From the NCBI GenBank assembly GCA_947579665.1, contig OX388348.1, positions 930,001-994,000 on the forward strand: DNA of 64,000 nt, in the 5' to 3' direction. The translations under genes and the position numbers were made by a program. Origin of the DNA: Sympetrum striolatum. Lineage: Eukaryota; Arthropoda; Insecta; Odonata; Libellulidae. How positions within the stretch are numbered: the stretch's first letter is position 1; each line of letters begins with the position of its first letter. Positions 21,191 through 32,717 of this stretch are shown here, in pieces. A model generated the notes under the pieces. That model saw only the letters and a program-made list of their open reading frames with translations. It made no database searches and was not told where the DNA came from.

Positions 21191-22635
21191 TATGAATAAA
21201 TGCGGCTAATTAACGAGAGTAGGAAAAAATAGAATAGCTGTAGTTGATCAAGCAATGTAACAATTTTCAATTCATTACTAATTGATGAAATTAAAATAAT
21301 ATCTACAGCCCAGACTGTTTTAAAATATATTTCCCATTTAAGTGAAGAAAGATCGAAAAGTATGGGGAAATTCAACAGTTAGTAAATTAGATATAAATGA
21401 AGATGCTTAGTAGAAACAAAGACGATCTTATCATTGCTTAGTACTAATTTAAGAAAAAGTAAACGAGAAATTTTAAAAATTCAGATTTTAAATTGTAATT
21501 ACCATATTTATTGGTGCATAATACACTTTTTTAAAGTAGGTCTGAAATTCATGCTGTCTTATATTATTACAACTCTATATTAGATTTATTATTTAAACAA
21601 TATTACGTGTTATGAATTATATTCATTTTTTACTCCATTTAAAACATCTTTTTTAGGTATTTTATGGCATTTATTTAAAAAAGTCTCATCTCCTGAAAAC
21701 AACTTTCTGCGATACTATTCAAAATAAGCTGAATGACAATCTTATATTTGTGCTGGTCTTCACATAAAAAACATTGCCTTTGTCCTGATTACGTACATTA
21801 AACATATTTTTAATTATTAAATACCTTATAATTACTCTCAGTTGTGGAAACAACAGGTATGGAGAAGCAAACATCTGACTTCCTATCAATTAGGTATTAA
21901 CACTTGGTGGACTTGTGCATGGCACAAAGAACACAAATATGCTACCATCTGGAATCATTCTTTATTAATTAAAGTATTTGAAAAAGAGGTTTTTACCTAT
22001 TTTTATAGTAATCTCCTTTTACTAAGGAAATTTTAATGAGAGACTAGCTTCTGTAGTTGTTTGCAGGTGCTCTTTAGACTTTGCTGCAACCAAACCATTC
22101 CAGATCATTTATTTAAAATCTTAGTTTTTCAATATGAATTTTCTTCTGGAATTCATGGTCTAAGTTTTCCTTCAATAAATATGTTAAATGAGATACATAT
22201 TCACCATAATGTATTAAAGAAGCATAATATATTAATAATAAAAGTACACAGAACATTATACTGAGGACAGTATGCATATTAAAACTATTATCATTGAAGC
22301 AAACCAACACAGCATATTACATATCTCAACATCCTCAAAAAATTCTCTTATAGAATAATAACTATGATATTTTTTAAGAATACTGCCTGGAATCTCATAA
22401 GAATTAATTTTTTTCTTAGATACCTTTCTACCCATATTTTGGGAAATCTTTTTAATGTCAATTTGTTCTTGGAATACTGAAGCATATTTTTACCTCTTAT
22501 CTCATAGTAGTGATCATATTGTGCAAGTTTCATGGTTTTTATGTTTTTACTGACAGTACTCACAATTTCATATAAATAATTGCATGGTTACATGAGAATG
22601 ACACTTGTTTTGAAAGATTATTTTCAAGATTCTGT

Positions 22636-23650
22636 ATAATAATAATATTTTATTATATCCCAGGACATGTACAAGTCATGTATAGACATAGTCGTATTTT
22701 ACAATATAATATTATTTTCATTCATATCAGTCATAATGTTTACTTATTATAGTACAAAAGTTTATTTATTCACAATAAAAGGAATTGGAATATAAAGTCG
22801 TAAGTATTTACATATTCACCAACAGAATAAAAACATTTTTTCAACAAATAGGTTTTAAAAGGTTTTTAAAATTCTAGGTCATGGCTATCCCAAGTTAATC
22901 ATAATCACCACAATTTTCATTTTAGTTTCAAATATAGTGCTTATGAGCAGCTAGTTCAAATATTTTAGGGATAATTGATATCAGAGATATGAAGTGGTCA
23001 TATTTTAGTATATATATTGGTTGGTCCACCTTTGTATGAAGGTTTTAGAACAGCATATTTGAGCATTTTTGGAAAAAAATCCATCTTGTAATGACTAATT
23101 AACTAATATAGACAATGGATTGTTCAGGTAATCTTTAACATCTTTGATTTATTCCGTCAACATTGTCTTCTGTTATTTAGTCTGGAAATTAATTTTGAAA
23201 CCTCGGCTTTTGTCACAATTCCTTGTCATGAATTGACATTAAGTATAGCATGTTTCATTGAAGGAATGAAATGTACTTCATTGGCAATATTTGTAAAGGA
23301 GCTGCTGAAATACTCCACTAATATTTTTGAATCATCTATGTTACTTCCATTTAATAAGATCGCTTTCAGTTGTTTAACTTTATTTTCCATATGGCCTTTC
23401 TGATCTTTTACAGCCATCAAATTATCATCATCATATATAGCTTTAATTATTAGAATATTGAATGTTTTTATCTTTAGCCATCTGTTTTGATTTTTTAATT
23501 GCTTTACTTGGTGTTTTCTTGTATTTCTTATAATGGTAATTCAGAAGGACATTTTCAGAGTTTTCATACATTGGTAAAAGTCTCTTTGTTTCTCTGAATG
23601 CAATTATACCAGGTGTAATCCAATTTATATGAAAATATTTGATTTAGTTT
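22636..23650 (-). pseudogene. Decayed, internally deleted CR1/L2-type LINE
   Basis: Reading the minus strand from 23650: WITPGII...YHYKKYKK, then KQLKAILLNGSNIDD...YFSSSFTNIANEV (the linker before the RT), EVSKLISRLNN, KMLKYAVLKPSYKGGPTN and ISLISIIPKIFE (RT motifs 1-2). It then skips the catalytic core and resumes with NLLKPICLLKKCFYSVGEYVN, a typical LINE C-terminus. A 3' UTR with TGACTTGTACATGTCC and an (ATT)n-like tail ends near 22636. Several stops and frameshifts are present and no xADD box exists. It is an old copy with a large internal deletion. Confidence 0.7.
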
Positions 23651-26600
23651 TATTTTGAGCCCAGGGAAATACATGATCAATGATGTCTAATAATTTCCTG
23701 ATGAATAAGTAATAATTTTTATGAAAACATTTAACATTGCCAAGAAGCCATTATTCATTTCAGGTCAACAAACTTCAATTCATTCTCTATGCTCAAGTTA
23801 TGTTACAGAGTATGACTACTCTTTTCTTACATTTTGTTGATAGATGTAGAGCCTCAAGCCTTTTAAAAATGAATCCACTTATTGATTATAAAATCTATAA
23901 AACATCATAAAATCATTATCCAATGACTCGCTTTCTTTTAATATCATTCATGATCCACCTCTAGAGGAGTTTTCTCTTTAGCAATATTATCAGCAACTTT
24001 GTAAATCTTCATTCTAGTAAGAATTTGATTTGTTGTGACCCATTGTTCATTAAGACATAACTGAGGGGTTCATTTTTCTAAATCATTTAATATATTTTAA
24101 ATTCTCTGATGCTCAATTTAAAAGATGAAGTTTTGAAAACTATTGAATTCTTTGTATGATTATTTTTTATGTATTTCAAGAGCATAACCTATTTTAGAAA
24201 TCATCTAACATTTTCTTAAATAAATTCCTATTGAAAGTTTACAGATTTTAATAAAAGATGGGCAGTCATTTTATTGAACACAAACCCCACAAGTATCAGC
24301 AGTAAGGCAAGAGAAAGCCTTGAGAAAGTAAGAACTGGAATGCAAGGAGAAAAGGAGAAGGAATTTATCTTTTAAAACATCGAATAAGAGAAGAAGTGAA
24401 ATACTTATAGGGAATAAATCATCAGATGGACTAAAGTAATGAGTTACCAGATATTTATGGAGCCAATTAGCAAAATGATCAATATATGTGTCCTATTCCA
24501 TCGTATAGCCAATACTGTTGTCAAATATTACATAACTGAGAAAGAAGCAAAATGTATCGGCCAGAGATTTCAAATTGGGAACCTTATAAAATAATCGATA
24601 AGGCTGTTTTATTTTGTTGAGTGAAGCAAAATGTTTATTCATTACACTTACCTGTTGATTAAGATTAACTCTTATGATTTAAGATTGTAATCAGACTCAG
24701 ATATATAATATAAATCTGTAAGTAGTATATAAAATTTATCATGATGCATAGAATAACCAATTGACTGTATGATTGTCAACTCACCACTTCAACATCGGCA
24801 ATCATTTTACTTACAATAAAATGATATGAGTACGCCACATACTAAATTTATGATGATGGGGAAAAAAGATAATATCTATTATACAATTTCTTAAGGTACC
24901 CAAATTGTGCTAGTTTCCCTACAATTCCAGTTGGTCACTTTAATTCTGAAGAAGCTAGACTAACCTAAACTATAGTTAACAGTATATTTTAATGTTTTAA
25001 AATGGTGATTTTTGCAAAGCAATATGTATTTCCATCTATTTATAAATTTACAACAATCTGCCATGGGCAAGAAACATGAAGCGTAAGTATGATCACAGAA
25101 TTATATCATTAGGAAAATAAGATTTCTTGCAAAGTGAATTAGCAGATAAACTGCTCTGCGGCACGCAGATAACTTAATTCAGATTGAATATTTTCAGAAG
25201 TCTACAATTAATCCTAACTTGAACTATCAAAACGCAAAACAGGGTTGAGAGCAGGATTCAATAATGCAGTCTCAAAGAACGACACCAAAGTTTTATTAAT
25301 AGAATTCATATTTAATTTCAGAAAGAATATAGTTTTCATTACATAAAATCTCTTAAGTTATGCATGGAGTAATACAATAAAACAAAAGACGGACCAATAA
25401 TGATTCATTTAAAATCAAACCTACAGACTTTCTTCCCAACTGCTAGAACACATCTTCATAACCTGAAATCATCTCCTTACTGCAACCAGCAGGGTGTCAC
25501 CAAGGCATCCTTTAAAAGAAGCTACTTATAAACCTCTAAAATATTGAAAAAATTGTATTAGTTACAAAGATATAAAGTTTTGAAAATTTAATGCAAACTC
25601 TTTAAAAATAATAATAATAATTGCAGTATCGATTCAGTTAACAAGCTAAGAAATTCAAGGTGTTTCAAAGAATCTCTTAAATGAAATATTAAAACTTATA
25701 CTGTTCGAGAGAATATATCTTTGAAAAGCTACTCTATAGACGTTAAGGACAGTAGTTTTTCCGCAGATTCTACTTTATTATTTCATAGAGAATGCAAGAC
25801 TACTTATCAACAACTGACAGATGTATATTTTCAGCAATCCGTGTACACTTTAAAGATCAATTATCACATTTGTATCAAATTCAGACTACAAACTTAAATT
25901 GTACTTTAACGAAGATGTAGAAAGCCCAAACACATCACTTGTTTATAGGGCAAATGCAGGGTTGATTTGCGTTGGCAACTGTTCCAGCAGCCGCAAATCC
26001 TTCAAGAAAAATTAATTTCCAATGATAATGACTCCCAGGTTTACAAAGCAAACACAAGTTCCATTCATTTAATATAGTCCCGAAAAATGCGGAAAGTGAA
26101 TTTCAGCATTATCTAAATTTTCTTGCAAAAGTTTTTTTATCATGTTATTTTAATAGAATATCGGGTACGAAAAATACAGCCTTTCGTCCAATGTCCACTC
26201 GATACATTATTATTACAACAATAACAAAATTATCTTTACCGTTGAAGTAATTGTTAATCCAAAAACAAATATTGAGTTTACATTTGTACCTTAAAACAGC
26301 AACGCTAGAAATATCAACCTCTTCTCACCAAGAGCCATGCTAATGCTATGCAGTCTTACGGATTCTTGCAAAATATATCTTTTAATATATGTTAGGTTGT
26401 ACACCAGCACACAAAATTATAGTATATATGCATCTGCTTGCTGCTTGAGTTAGCCTGACATGTGATTTGCGAAGTAGGTAGCAAGTGAAAAGTGTAGATC
26501 AATTCACATAGTTGTGATGAGACTTAGATTTCATAAAAATTAGTAAAATAATTTTATTTGAAATAGAAATGAAAGCCGAGCATTCCAAAAAGTAGAGTCT

Positions 26601-26825
26601 TGAAAAAAGTCTGATATGAGTACCATTGATCGGCTAAGTAATGATAGGATTAACGGAAGAATTAAAATTTATTTGGCCTTAATAGTTTACTCACTTTGAA
26701 ACTTTTCATGGCGAACTTCTCCAAAATGTCAATCCTCGCTCTTAGGAGGAGTCAATTTGTAGTTTCTCTTGAAGTACAGCTAGAAGATAGCTAAAATTAA
26801 GCCGAGAAGCTGCCAGTTTTAGAAC
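23651..26825. other. No gene seen
   Basis: About 3.2 kb of AT-rich sequence with no coding frame, long repeat or structured RNA that I can support. It may be intronic or intergenic. Confidence 0.5.
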
Positions 26826-27047
26826 GCGTAGTTTCAACTGCTGAAGATCCGTCCCTTTACGAAGGAGATAGAGGAACTCAAAGCGGCCTTCGGGGATCAA
26901 CCATGGAAGAAGGATCTCCTCTCAGTCGTAGCCGTTTCACCAGGATTAGTGGAATGGAAGGCTGCATTCCTTCTTGGACGTCAGAGGGAGCGCCTCCGTC
27001 CGGTTGTTGAGGAAACTGCCTTAATACCCTCTAAAGCATTGAAGGTA
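26826..27047 (+). CDS. Unidentified exon-like open frame
   Basis: A frame of 73 codons with no ATG follows a possible splice acceptor (CGCGTAG, ending 26825). It begins FQLLKIRPFTKEIEEL and contains KAAFGDQPWKKDLLSVV, SPGLVEWKAAFLLGRQRE and RLRPVVEETALIPSK, ending in TAA. The residue mix (charged, Trp-containing, well-spaced hydrophobics) and higher GC look coding. I do not recognise the family. It could be an exon of a host gene or a piece of an unknown mobile element. The neighbouring minus-strand frame at 27111-27326 is similarly coding-like. Confidence 0.3.
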
Positions 27048-27110
27048 CATTAAACTAAAGACTCCAGCTGGGTGAAAGTGAAATTTTACCCTCCAGCTGC
27101 TCCAATAGCT

Positions 27111-27326
27111 TCAGCCAGACGAACTGCTTCCTTCTCCCTCTGGCCGATATATATATTTTTCGGTGGATGAGATCGATCTCGTACAGCGACCGCAGCTTTG
27201 CTCAATAACGACTAGCAATGGAAGGTTGTAGCAGTCGGAGAGGTTCTCGACAGCTTCGATGAGATTCCAGGCGAGAAACTGCCATTCGTTGAAAGTAACT
27301 TCGGAGATTTGTACTGTCGGTAACAT
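27111..27326 (-). CDS. Unidentified open frame
   Basis: A 71-residue frame with the words WQFLAWNLIEAVENL and LPLLVVIEQSCGRCTRSI. An alternative frame over its 3' part reads REKEAVRLAEAIGAAGG. The composition is exon-like but there is no family match that I know. It sits 63 bp from the plus-strand frame ending at 27047, so the pair may be two remnants of one inverted or unrelated insertion. An overlapping frame on the plus strand (27259-27447) is probably its shadow. Confidence 0.25.
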   Translation of the reverse strand: MLPTVQISEVTFNEWQFLAWNLIEAVENLSDCYNLPLLVVIEQSCGRCTRSISSTEKYIYRPEGEGSSSSG

Positions 27327-28486
27327 TACGTTGGTCGAAGCTCTCGAGTCAGCCGCTAGACAAGGGCAAACTTTCTGGGTATATATTCCAGCAGTTGGGG
27401 AAGGAGGGACGATAGGAGGAGGGAGAGGTAAGGGAAGAAAAAGTTGAAGAAGTTTTTCGCGTAACGAATCCTCTTCGCGAATTTCTTTAAATAGATATTG
27501 GTAATTCGTCTCATTTCTTTTTTCTCTCTTATTTAAATGTCACCATCGACACTTGGTGATAATGATTTAGTTGGATTTTCTTCGCGCCACTGAGCGATTG
27601 CCCGTAAATTTAGTGTTGCTATACCCAACTATTTCACGGCAACCACCCCTTTCCAATCACGAATACTCCTTTTGACGACGTGGTCTCTATTTTTCTTCGG
27701 AGAACATTAATATTTGAAATTCGATTTACGGAACATTAATACGACCGGTGTCATGCCAGTACTTCGTTCTCTTAACATTTCCGATCACGTAAGCGAGTGG
27801 CAACGGCATTTTCCTTCATACCGCTAGTTAAATGTTACAATCTATTATTAATGTCTTTGACCAAAACCAATATTAAGATAGCGAGGCAATTTATTTTCTT
27901 ATCACAAGGAGTAGTAATTCCATGATTCGGAAATTTTAACTTGAAAAAACACGACCGAATTTCTCGAGGCAAATTTCGGATGAAAGAGTTTTGCAAATTT
28001 TTCTGGAATTAGCGAATTACACCGCTTGATTTACAGGCAAGAGCATAAATCAGAGAAGATATTGACGATACCACTATTCAGACTGGGTAATCATTCGCAA
28101 TCCATTGCGTGTGTGGTGACTGCGGTTGCGTCGGATTCACCTGAAATTTTTCTCTAGATTTGAGTATTTAACTATTTCCATTGCAGAACCGATTCCTTTC
28201 TTCATTGCTGTATAAGAGCCATAGGAAACCTACAGCTAATATAGTAAGTTTTCTAGGATGACCGTGCACTTTCCCTAATATTCCTTACTGACCGAGAAAT
28301 TTGTTTGAGAAAAAATCATTTTGCCCTCCAGTGATGACCTCTTCACTACCTTCCGGAATATTTTTAACTCCGTGATTTTTAACCGACGCTAGTCTCGTTT
28401 CTCCTCGCAAAATTGTCAATTCGTTGGCTCGCCCGCTCGCCTCTTCATGCGGTGAGCAAACTGCTCGTGCAGATACGTCAACTTAA
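27327..28486. other. No gene seen
   Basis: Intergenic sequence up to the Harbinger terminal repeat; nothing supported. Confidence 0.5.
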
Positions 28487-28511
28487 AGCTCTGGTTTCCT
28501 TGGATTGCGCC
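28487..28511 (+). repeat. Harbinger left terminal inverted repeat
   Basis: Begins AGCTCTGGTTTCC immediately after TAA. It pairs with the right end with about three differences in 25 bp. GC-rich subterminal inverted words (GCGCCCA...TGGGCG) follow. Confidence 0.85.
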
Positions 28512-28550
28512 CAACGGTAACGTAGCGCGTGGGCGTAATCTGAAGCTTCA

Positions 28551-28655
28551 CTTTTAGATTTAGATTTTAGATTTAGATATATACCCCGCGAGCCGCCAGA
28601 GGCGTATGGCAGGGGGTGTAATACACCACCATTATGCATTCCTACCTATTAGCAT
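28551..28655 (-). mobile_element. CR1-type LINE 3' end, nested in the Harbinger leader
   Basis: In minus orientation the conserved 3' block ACACCCCCTGCCATACGCC, GGCGGCTCGCGGGG and TATATATCTAAATC ends in an AAATCT-type hexamer tail at its low-coordinate end. The same block ends the copies at 42044, 42748, 46671 and 50245. Only about 100 bp is present, as usual for 5'-truncated LINE insertions. Confidence 0.75.
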
Positions 28656-28733
28656 CTCTTTCTCTTACTTTCTACGCTCAACGTAAGGCGCTCGGCATAC
28701 CGTTCTGGCATCACGCGGCGTGAAGGTTTCGAG

Positions 28734-29035
28734 ATGGAGGCGATTTAAGTAAACTTTTTATTGGAAGAAGAAGAAGAAGACAAAATTATACTGGCCTCAC
28801 TGAAGAGAGACGAAGTTAGTGAACTGTACAAGAGAAGAGAAAGTGAAGGTAGCTTCAACATACTCATCGAAAGACATCTGATGGATGACGAAGAGAGGTT
28901 TCGGCAGTTCTTCAGGGTATCACGTGGTTTATTTCATCATATACTGTCGGCGATTAAGGATGATGTGCAGAAAATCAGCTACAATCGAGTACGGAAACCT
29001 ATTACTCCCTTCGAAAAGCTGTGTCTAACCCTTCG
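28734..29035 (+). pseudogene. Harbinger transposase, exon 1
   Basis: ATG at 28734 is in frame with a TAA at 28746 (codon 5) and then stays open: LEEEEEDKIILASLKRDEVSEL...ERHLMDDEERFRQFFRVSRGLFHHIL...KPITPFEKLCLTLR. The FRxFFRVSRxxFxxIL and PxxxxEKLCLTLR words are the N-terminal helix-rich region of DDE_Tnp_4 (Harbinger) transposases. The exon stops at a consensus donor, CTTCG/GTAAGT. Joining to the acceptor TTTTTTAG at 31682-31689 restores CGG (Arg) and continues FLATGESYRSLAF in frame, as expected for this family. The nonsense codon 5 and later lesions inactivate it. Confidence 0.85.
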
Positions 29036-29103
29036 GTAAGTTATAACTGATGGTGGACGCCATAATTGGTTAAAGTTTTTCTCCGATGTTAGGAGGCTAG
29101 TTT

Positions 29104-29290
29104 AGAAATTTGAGGAAGAAATGAAAAGGAAGCAAGTGGGCAACCGTAAAAAGCCGTATTGGGATGCATGGAAACAGGTTTGTGAGATTGCAGTTTGAAA
29201 ACAGGTGTACCCTTTGTGCATACATCCCAATACCCCCTGCTGCCTGAGGTTTCCTTCTTGCTTCCTTTCCACAACCTCCTCACATTCCTC
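29104..29290. repeat. Imperfect inverted repeat in the transposase intron
   Basis: TATTGGGATGCATG (29157-29170) is matched by its reverse complement at 29219-29232 with one mismatch. Farther out, GAAAAGGAAGCAAG (left) and CTTGCTTCCTTTCC (right) also pair. It is possibly a small fold-back element. Confidence 0.6.
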
Positions 29291-29639
29291 TGCTATTTTC
29301 ACCTCTACTGTTCCAACTCTATTGTTATATTTCCTATTCATGGATGACCATCGTACTTCTCACTAGTTTCCTTCCTGCTTGAAAATAGGAAATGCTTTTG
29401 AATCATAACTAAGTCTTTGCCTTGTTAGAATAATGAATTAAGAACACGATTATTAACATTTTTGAATATTCTTTATTCAGTTAATTAATTATTAGAGTTT
29501 GACTCATTGCTGGCTTTTTCTTCCATCTTTTTACTACATCAAATATTTTCCTTTTAGATTCCCTAATTAAATGAGGAGGTAAGGCCATTACTGAGGCCGT
29601 TACCCCCTCAAAAAATTTCTTCACGGGATGCTCATCCCT

Positions 29640-30523
29640 CTCTTTAGGTTCTAAATGGCTCTCTGGATTCGAACCAAGGACGATCTTGGAAATCTAAAAT
29701 ATGTTTCTGAAACCTATATATGATATCTATCTATATACCGTATTTCAAGTTTCTATATTATTGGAAAAGGTTTCAAAATAATTCCTAAAAATCGGATCAA
29801 TTTCTGATTGCAGAGGCACCTGGTGTCGAAGCCAGGAAATATTGTAAGCTGTGAATGCAAAGTTTGATTTGTAAGGACTGGCTTTTCTATCATGCAAAGT
29901 TTGATGACGATAGCATGCCGGGAAGTACCTTAATTTTTTTTCCGTTATCTCCGTAAGAAATGCATTGAGAAGTGCAAATGGCCCTCTGGGATCGAACCAA
30001 GGACCATCAGCGAACATCTAAAATTTGATTATGAAATATATTCATGATATCTATTTACGTGCCGAGTTTCAGGTATCCTTCTTATCGGAAAAGGATCAAA
30101 AAAAAAATCTTCAAAATCGCTGCAATGCATTTTAAACGGCCGATTTTTGCACCGACCTAGCATCGAACCATGGACAAAATTCGAAGATGTCTTTTTGATT
30201 TTCTTTGGATATGCACGGCTTCTAGCGGTTCCTCGAATTTCAATTCTCTCCTTTTCCGGGAAGGGCCTCAAAAAAATTTTGGAAAATCCCCGCCATGTAT
30301 TCTTATGGGGAAAATCGCGACTTTGGGGCCTTCTGGAAACGAACCCCTGGCACCAAGGTTCAAAATCACATTTTTTCTGGCGGTTACACATTATGGCCAA
30401 TACGTTGTAAAAATTTCAAGTCAATCACGCTTGTGGTTTAGGCTGTGAATTAGTATCCTATCTATCTATCTATCTAGGTATATACATGAATGAATCCGGA
30501 GAAGCATCTATATATAATAGATA
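29640..30523 (-). mobile_element. T-arm array element, copy 2
   Basis: Same family and orientation as copy 1. Five T-arm/box-B-like motifs on the minus strand lie near 29670, 29828, 29994, 30165 and 30340 (spacings about 158, 166, 171 and 175 bp). It shows the (CTAT)n run at about 30460-30476, GAATGAATCCGGAGAAGCAT and the terminal palindrome at 30506-30523. The left boundary is uncertain because the TACGAGTAAAATG end is missing. It directly abuts the CA/TG-tract element fragment at 30524. Confidence 0.7.
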
Positions 30524-31192
30524 CGTGTGTTGTATTACTTATAAAAGTTTTAGATAATAAAATTTACTATAACTTTTTTATTTAGCATATTTTTATATCA
30601 CCGGTTGATTAGGAGTTATTCGTGAAATACCGATAAACCGGAAGTAGCTTTTATGTACTTTGTGGGCGCTCTAACTTAAAAACTATTCATTTTATCAACA
30701 CTAAATTTCACAGATAGTACTTTGGTTATTTTTTTTAGAGTTGATTAGTTTTTGGAGTATATCGGTTAACCGGAAGTTGAGCTTCATTCTTGAAAGCTCA
30801 TTTCCGGTTTTCAAAATATCTCCATAAATATGATATTTAGGTAAATACTATTATTTGTAAAAGTTTTATAAAATGAAATTTACTATAACTTTTGGTTGAA
30901 ACATATTTTTGTATCACTGATTGTATACGAGTTATTTATGAAATACTGATAAACCGGAAGTTGCTGATTATGCGGGCGCTCTGGGCTCTATGGGCGAAAG
31001 GCCAATTTCATCGTTTTTCATCGATCATGTCCCGTAAAACATTATTTATCATGTTTTTGGCGTCAAAGATAATATATAATATTAATCACTAATATTCCAA
31101 GTTTAGATGGAATATAGAGTTTGAAATTACTGCGGTAGATAAACATTTGGAGATATGGAGAAAGTCATGTGCTGGCCACATCAGATTTTTTC
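30524..31192 (+). mobile_element. CA/TG-tract element, copy D (5' part missing)
   Basis: Two tandem units about 316 bp apart share CACYGRTTG...GAGTTATT...GATAAACCGGAAG (30601 and 30917). The copy ends in GAGAAAGTCATGTGCTGGCC ACATCAGATT, like the ends at 12401 and 57688. The TG tract and palindromic end are missing. Its last bases provide the stop codon of the antisense MADF exon 3. Confidence 0.75.
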
Positions 31193-31265
31193 TCCTCTGT
31201 CTTCGGAGGGCTCTACGTTTTCTGGAATCACTTCCACGTTCTCCTCCTCCATGCTACATACAGAC
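31181..31265 (-). CDS. MADF protein, exon 3
   Basis: The minus strand shows an acceptor CTCTTTTAG before 31265, then the frame VSVCSMEEENVEVIPENVEPSEDRGEKI and TGA at 31183-31181. The phase fits the exon 2 donor exactly. The acidic tail is usual between MADF and BESS domains, but no BESS domain follows, and the ATC-TGA end lies inside the conserved end of the CA/TG-tract element. The original C-terminus was therefore probably cut off by that insertion. This is the least certain of the three exons. Confidence 0.5.
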
Positions 31266-31522
31266 CTAAAAGAGGTATGAAATTTAGTGTATTGCTTAAC
31301 AATCAATTTTGGCCGTTGCACTACATTACATGAGCAATCAATAATGGAGCCAAACTTGAAGGTAACGTAACTGAATATCTAAAAATAAACAAACTGAAAA
31401 TCTAGAACGATATTTTGTATTTGAAATCAGAAACCGATGAATCCAGATATTTTACTTAATTATAACTTATTTCTTTCTTATTTATGCTAAATATGAAGTC
31501 AAAAATCAATGTAAATACTTAC

Positions 31523-31664
31523 ACCCTCTCCGAAATGGATCCATCTAAAAACCTCAGCCGATCATCCGTGTATTTGGATTTGGATGGAGCAGCAGAACCA
31601 GACCCCATTCTCTTTTTGTTTCTTCTGTAGGAATCCCTCATGGTCTTCCACCTCACTTTACAAT
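31523..31664 (-). CDS. MADF protein, exon 2
   Basis: The acceptor TTTCAG precedes 31664, and the exon ends at the donor GTGTAAGT (31523/31522). The frame reads CKVRWKTMRDSYRRNKKR, then SGSAAPSKSKYTDDRLRFLDG. CxxRWxxLRDxYRR is the second half of the MADF (Myb-like) DNA-binding domain, and Ky-x-D-x-LxFL closes it. Joining exon 1 to this exon keeps phase and gives a continuous MADF domain. Confidence 0.78.
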
Positions 31665-31689
31665 CTGAAACTGATTTGATATTTTTTAG

Positions 31690-32590
31690 GTTTTTGGCAA
31701 CCGGAGAGAGTTATAGATCCCTGGCTTTTCAGTTCCGTATATCGCATAGCTGGATAAGTGCATTTGTCCCAGAGGTACTGAGAGCGATTTGTGATAAATT
31801 GAAGGGGGAAGCCATGCCGCATCCAGGAAAGGATCAACTCAAGGAAGCCGCGGATGAATTTCATCAAATGTGGAATTTCCCCAATTGTTGTGCTGCTATT
31901 GATGGGTAGCACATAAGAATTGTAAAGCCGAAGGGCTCCGGATCGTTATATTTTAATTATAAGAGTTACTTTTCTATTGTATTATTGGCATTAGTCACTT
32001 CTAAATGTAAATTTTTAGCCGTGGACATCGGTTCCTACGGGAAGGAAGGTGATGCTGGAATATTTGGAAAATCGAAGGTAGGGAAAGCAATCCAAGACAA
32101 AACGTTTCCATTTCCGGAACCACGCTCTTTGCCGGGCTCTGATATAGTTTTGCCTCATGTCATTGTTGGAGATGAAGTTGATGCCGAATGTAATGAGGCC
32201 GTATTCAAGAATTCAGTCCATGGCTGATGAAAAAAGACAATTTATAATTACAGGCATAGTCGTGCCAGAAGGGTAAGTGAAAATGCCTTTGGCTTATTAT
32301 GCCAATGGTTTCGCATTTTTAATACGCCCATAGCGGTGAAACCAGAGACTGTGGATATAATAGTATTAGCATCCTGCATAATACATAATATGCTAGTAGA
32401 TGAAAGATCTTTACCACAAAATGAGTCAGAAGAGACAAGTCTGCCAACGGAAAACTTAACGCCCATTACTAAATTTGGGGGGAATTCTACTCACGAGGCT
32501 TTAAAAATTAGGGAATTATTGCAAAATTATTTCTGTAGCAGCGCTGGGGAAATTCCTTGGCAATACCGAATGATTAACAGAACCGATTAA
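31690..32590 (+). pseudogene. Harbinger transposase, exon 2 (DDE domain), broken
   Basis: It continues from exon 1 with FLATGESYRSLAFQFRIS...MWNFPNCCAAIDG. A TAG at 31907-31909 replaces the residue after the catalytic DG, then HIRIVKPKGSGSLYFNYK and SIVLLALV follow. The second acidic site, normally VADDAF, reads VGDEVDAE. Around 32220-32250 two frameshifts scramble the segment before NYRHSRARRVSENAFG, which holds the catalytic Glu. The C-terminal part (VLASCIIHNMLVDE...) is open to TAA 32590. It cuts and pastes the element in active relatives; here at least one further stop, two shifts and the altered D2 region mean it is dead. Confidence 0.85.
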
Positions 32591-32717
32591 TTGTAATGCC
32601 ACATACATTGTTAAAATAAATATTGAAACCCTAATAAAGCATTCTATTATTTTCCAATTTAATTTAGCCACCACTAAATTGTTTAAAGATATGTACGATA
32701 CTTAAACGTGTACTTAC

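Larger units (their letters stand above)
20182..22635. other. No gene seen; SINE-like pieces and transposon-end-like words
   Basis: Non-coding. It holds the SINE-like pieces listed separately. It also holds two copies of a terminus-like word: TACCGTATTTGACAGCATAT read on the minus strand from 20459, and TACCATATTTATTGGTGCAT on the plus strand from 21502. Each is followed by a T-rich run. They face away from each other, so they would belong to two different elements. Confidence 0.4.
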
